A DNA stretch of 38,012 nucleotides from positions 1-38,012 of the forward strand of contig CACGBP010000007.1 of the NCBI GenBank assembly GCA_902571375.1, read 5' to 3'. Position numbers and translations under genes: made by a program. Positions 36,734 through 38,012 of this stretch are shown piece by piece. Source of the stretch: an uncultured Pelagibacteraceae bacterium. GTDB taxonomy: Bacteria; Pseudomonadota; Alphaproteobacteria; Pelagibacterales; Pelagibacteraceae. Under the pieces are notes generated by a model. The model made no database searches. It had not been told where the DNA came from and saw only the letters and a list, made by a program, of their open reading frames with translations. Within the stretch, counting starts at the first letter, position 1, and every line of letters begins with the position of its first letter.

Positions 36734-37470
36734 TATCTTTTTTTAAATTTTACTTTTCTAAAATTAAGATTTAATAGATCTATAATTAATATCTGGTTTT
36801 CTAAGTTTCGACCAATTTTCATTAGCATTTTTAAAGCTTCATTTGCTTGTGTAGTGCCCACTATTGATGCGGTTGTACCAAGAACTCCCTCAAATTCACA
36901 ATTTAAAATATCATCAGAAACCTCTTTTTCTTGGTAAAAATTTTTCAATGATGCTGTCTTTTTATTTTTGAAATCAAATGTAAATATATGACCATCAAAT
37001 TTACTTATAGCACCAGTCACTAATTTTTTTTTTAATTTCATACAGTAATCATTAATTAAGAATTTAGTTCTAAAATTATCAGAACCATCAATAATAAGTT
37101 CATAATTTTTAATTATCTTTTCAATATTATTTTCCTTAAGTCTTGATTTATAAGTTTTAATTTTTGTTAATGGATTTATTTGTTTAAGTTTACTTGCTGC
37201 TACATTAACCTTTGTTTTTTTAACATCATTAGAATTAAATAAACTCTGTCTATGAATGTTTGAAAGGCTGACAATATCATTGTCTATTAAACCTATAGTG
37301 CCAATGCCAGCTCTTACTAGATTTTCTGCAGCAGGGCACCCCAAACCACCTAATCCAACAATTAAAACTTTGGAGGACATAATTTTTTTTTGTCCTTTAG
37401 CACCAATATTTTTTAAAATTAATTGTCTTGAAAATCTTTCTACTTGAGACTTATTTAAACTATTTTTCAT
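36733..37470 (-). CDS. MoeB/ThiF-family adenylyltransferase (E1-like)
   Basis: Proteins of this family adenylate the C-terminal Gly-Gly of MoaD or ThiS for sulfur transfer. The 245-residue protein has the nucleotide loop VLIVGLGGLGCPAAENLVRAG, LIDNDIVSLSNIHRQSLF with the conserved Arg, the catalytic Asp region LIIDGSDNFRTKFLIND, and CEFEGVLGTTASIVGTTQANEALK. The zinc-binding CxxC pairs found in MoeB (PCYRC and a C-terminal pair) are missing: this region reads LKNFYQEKEVSDDILNC and the C-terminus has no Cys. It overlaps dut by four bases (ATGA). Whether it serves thiamine or molybdopterin cannot be decided here. Confidence 0.85.
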   Translation of the reverse strand: MKNSLNKSQVERFSRQLILKNIGAKGQKKIMSSKVLIVGLGGLGCPAAENLVRAGIGTIGLIDNDIVSLSNIHRQSLFNSNDVKKTKVNVAASKLKQINPLTKIKTYKSRLKENNIEKIIKNYELIIDGSDNFRTKFLINDYCMKLKKKLVTGAISKFDGHIFTFDFKNKKTASLKNFYQEKEVSDDILNCEFEGVLGTTASIVGTTQANEALKMLMKIGRNLENQILIIDLLNLNFRKVKFKKR

Positions 37471-37904
37471 TTACCAGTTGATCCAAAACCTCCATCACCT
37501 CTTATAGACTCTGGAAGTTCATTTGTTTCTTCTAGTTCCATTTTAATAATTGGAGTTAATACCATTTGAGCAACTCTATCTTTGTTGTTAATTATAAAAT
37601 TTTCACTACCATGATTAAATAAAATAATTTTAATCTCTCCTCTATAATCACTATCAATAGTTCCAGGTGTATTTAAAACACTAATATTATTTTTTGCTGC
37701 TAAGCCAGATCTTGGTCTAATTTGAATTTCATATTTTTTGGGGAAGGCGACAGATAAGCCGGTTGGGACAAGGCAAGATTTACCTGGTTCTAAATTAATT
37801 GGCTTTTCTATAAAAGCCATCAAATCCATACCAGATGCACCATTGGTTTTATATGTAGGTAATTGAACAGTGGGACTTAATTTTTTGATTAAAACTTTAA
37901 TCAT
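37467..37904 (-). CDS. dut: Deoxyuridine 5'-triphosphate nucleotidohydrolase (dUTPase)
   Basis: Dut converts dUTP to dUMP, keeping uracil out of DNA and supplying thymidylate synthesis. The 145-residue trimeric type has all five motifs: GASGMDLMAF, IRPRSGLAAKN, NTPGTIDSDYRGEI with the catalytic Asp, KDRVAQMVLTPI and the C-terminal RGDGGFGSTGK. The start overlaps the stop of the coaBC gene (TAATG), reproducing the coaBC-dut pair of proteobacteria. Confidence 0.97.
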   Translation of the reverse strand: MIKVLIKKLSPTVQLPTYKTNGASGMDLMAFIEKPINLEPGKSCLVPTGLSVAFPKKYEIQIRPRSGLAAKNNISVLNTPGTIDSDYRGEIKIILFNHGSENFIINNKDRVAQMVLTPIIKMELEETNELPESIRGDGGFGSTGK

Positions 37905-38012
37905 TAATTCAAATGATTAATAATTTTTTCTACGACTTCATCTGAAATTTCAGATTTAGGTTTATATTTAAGTTTTTCAGAATCTTTATTTTTATAAAAA
38001 ATTGATACTTCA
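37904..38012 (-). CDS. coaBC: CoaBC C-terminus (phosphopantothenoylcysteine synthetase/decarboxylase), partial
   Basis: Thirty-five codons of a minus-strand gene are visible; the rest lies past the window end. The frame reads VSIFYKNKDSEKLKYKPK followed by SEISDEVVEKIINHLN and a stop at 37904-37906, which overlaps the dut ATG. The pattern of a final strand plus a helix with KxEVAxxIxxxI-like spacing resembles the end of CoaBC, and coaBC commonly precedes dut. The assignment rests on this short tail and on gene order. Confidence 0.6.
   Translation of the reverse strand, partial: EVSIFYKNKDSEKLKYKPKSEISDEVVEKIINHLN

Overview
The window reads as chromosomal DNA of a genome-streamlined marine alphaproteobacterium, most likely SAR11 (Pelagibacterales). 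The grounds are the very low GC content (about 30% by eye), AT-rich codon use, genes that abut or overlap by 1-14 bases, almost no spacer DNA, alphaproteobacterial gene order (irr next to fabA-fabB-fabI; tsaB-fur-miaB-phoH-ybeY-lnt-metK), and products that are short for their families. No phage, insertion sequence, CRISPR array or rRNA is visible. No stretch over 300 bases lacks a gene; the longest spacers are about 100-155 bases and each holds a promoter, operator or terminator.

Layout. 1-508: the 3' end of an OmpR-type response regulator, overlapping a 39-residue ArfA ribosome-rescue factor. 498-6843, minus strand: grpE, dnaK, dnaJ, a two-helix membrane peptide, dapB, nth and a PfkB-family (adenosine kinase-like) gene, with a clear alphaproteobacterial RpoH-type promoter before dnaK. 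dapB and the PfkB gene each carry a single-base frameshift in a six-base homopolymer. 6880-10104: rdgB, an LpoA-like periplasmic binding protein, rsmI and a DolP-like BON lipoprotein. 10105-12387: malic enzyme maeB, divergent from murJ-trpS-nfu-bax (12519-16722). 16719-17780: a secreted polysaccharide deacetylase whose start overlaps tsaB head to head. 17728-24026: tsaB, fur/mur, miaB, phoH, ybeY, lnt, metK. 24033-30653: nusA, infB, rbfA, rpsO, pnp, behind a promoter and intrinsic-terminator leader. A tRNA 3'-end remnant fills the gap between pnp and the convergent fabI-fabB-fabA group. 33266-36297: irr, a rubrerythrin-type diiron protein, a 32-residue membrane peptide, a two-ferredoxin/CCG-type Fe-S protein and a DUF3501 protein. 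36290-38012, minus strand: coaBC (partial), dut, a MoeB/ThiF-like E1 enzyme and an SH3-domain secreted protein.

Most of the window is housekeeping: proteostasis, translation, RNA decay, unsaturated fatty acid synthesis and cell-wall work. The part that best fits an under-described system is the irr/rubrerythrin/Fe-S/DUF3501 block. A nearly identical 17-base motif lies before irr (two copies) and, inverted, over the -35 of the rubrerythrin promoter. A 14-base exact match to it also sits just before maeB. This suggests an iron- or haem-responsive regulon joining a peroxide-defence cassette, possibly fatty acid synthesis, and central carbon metabolism. The motif copies are seen directly; assignment to Irr is inference.
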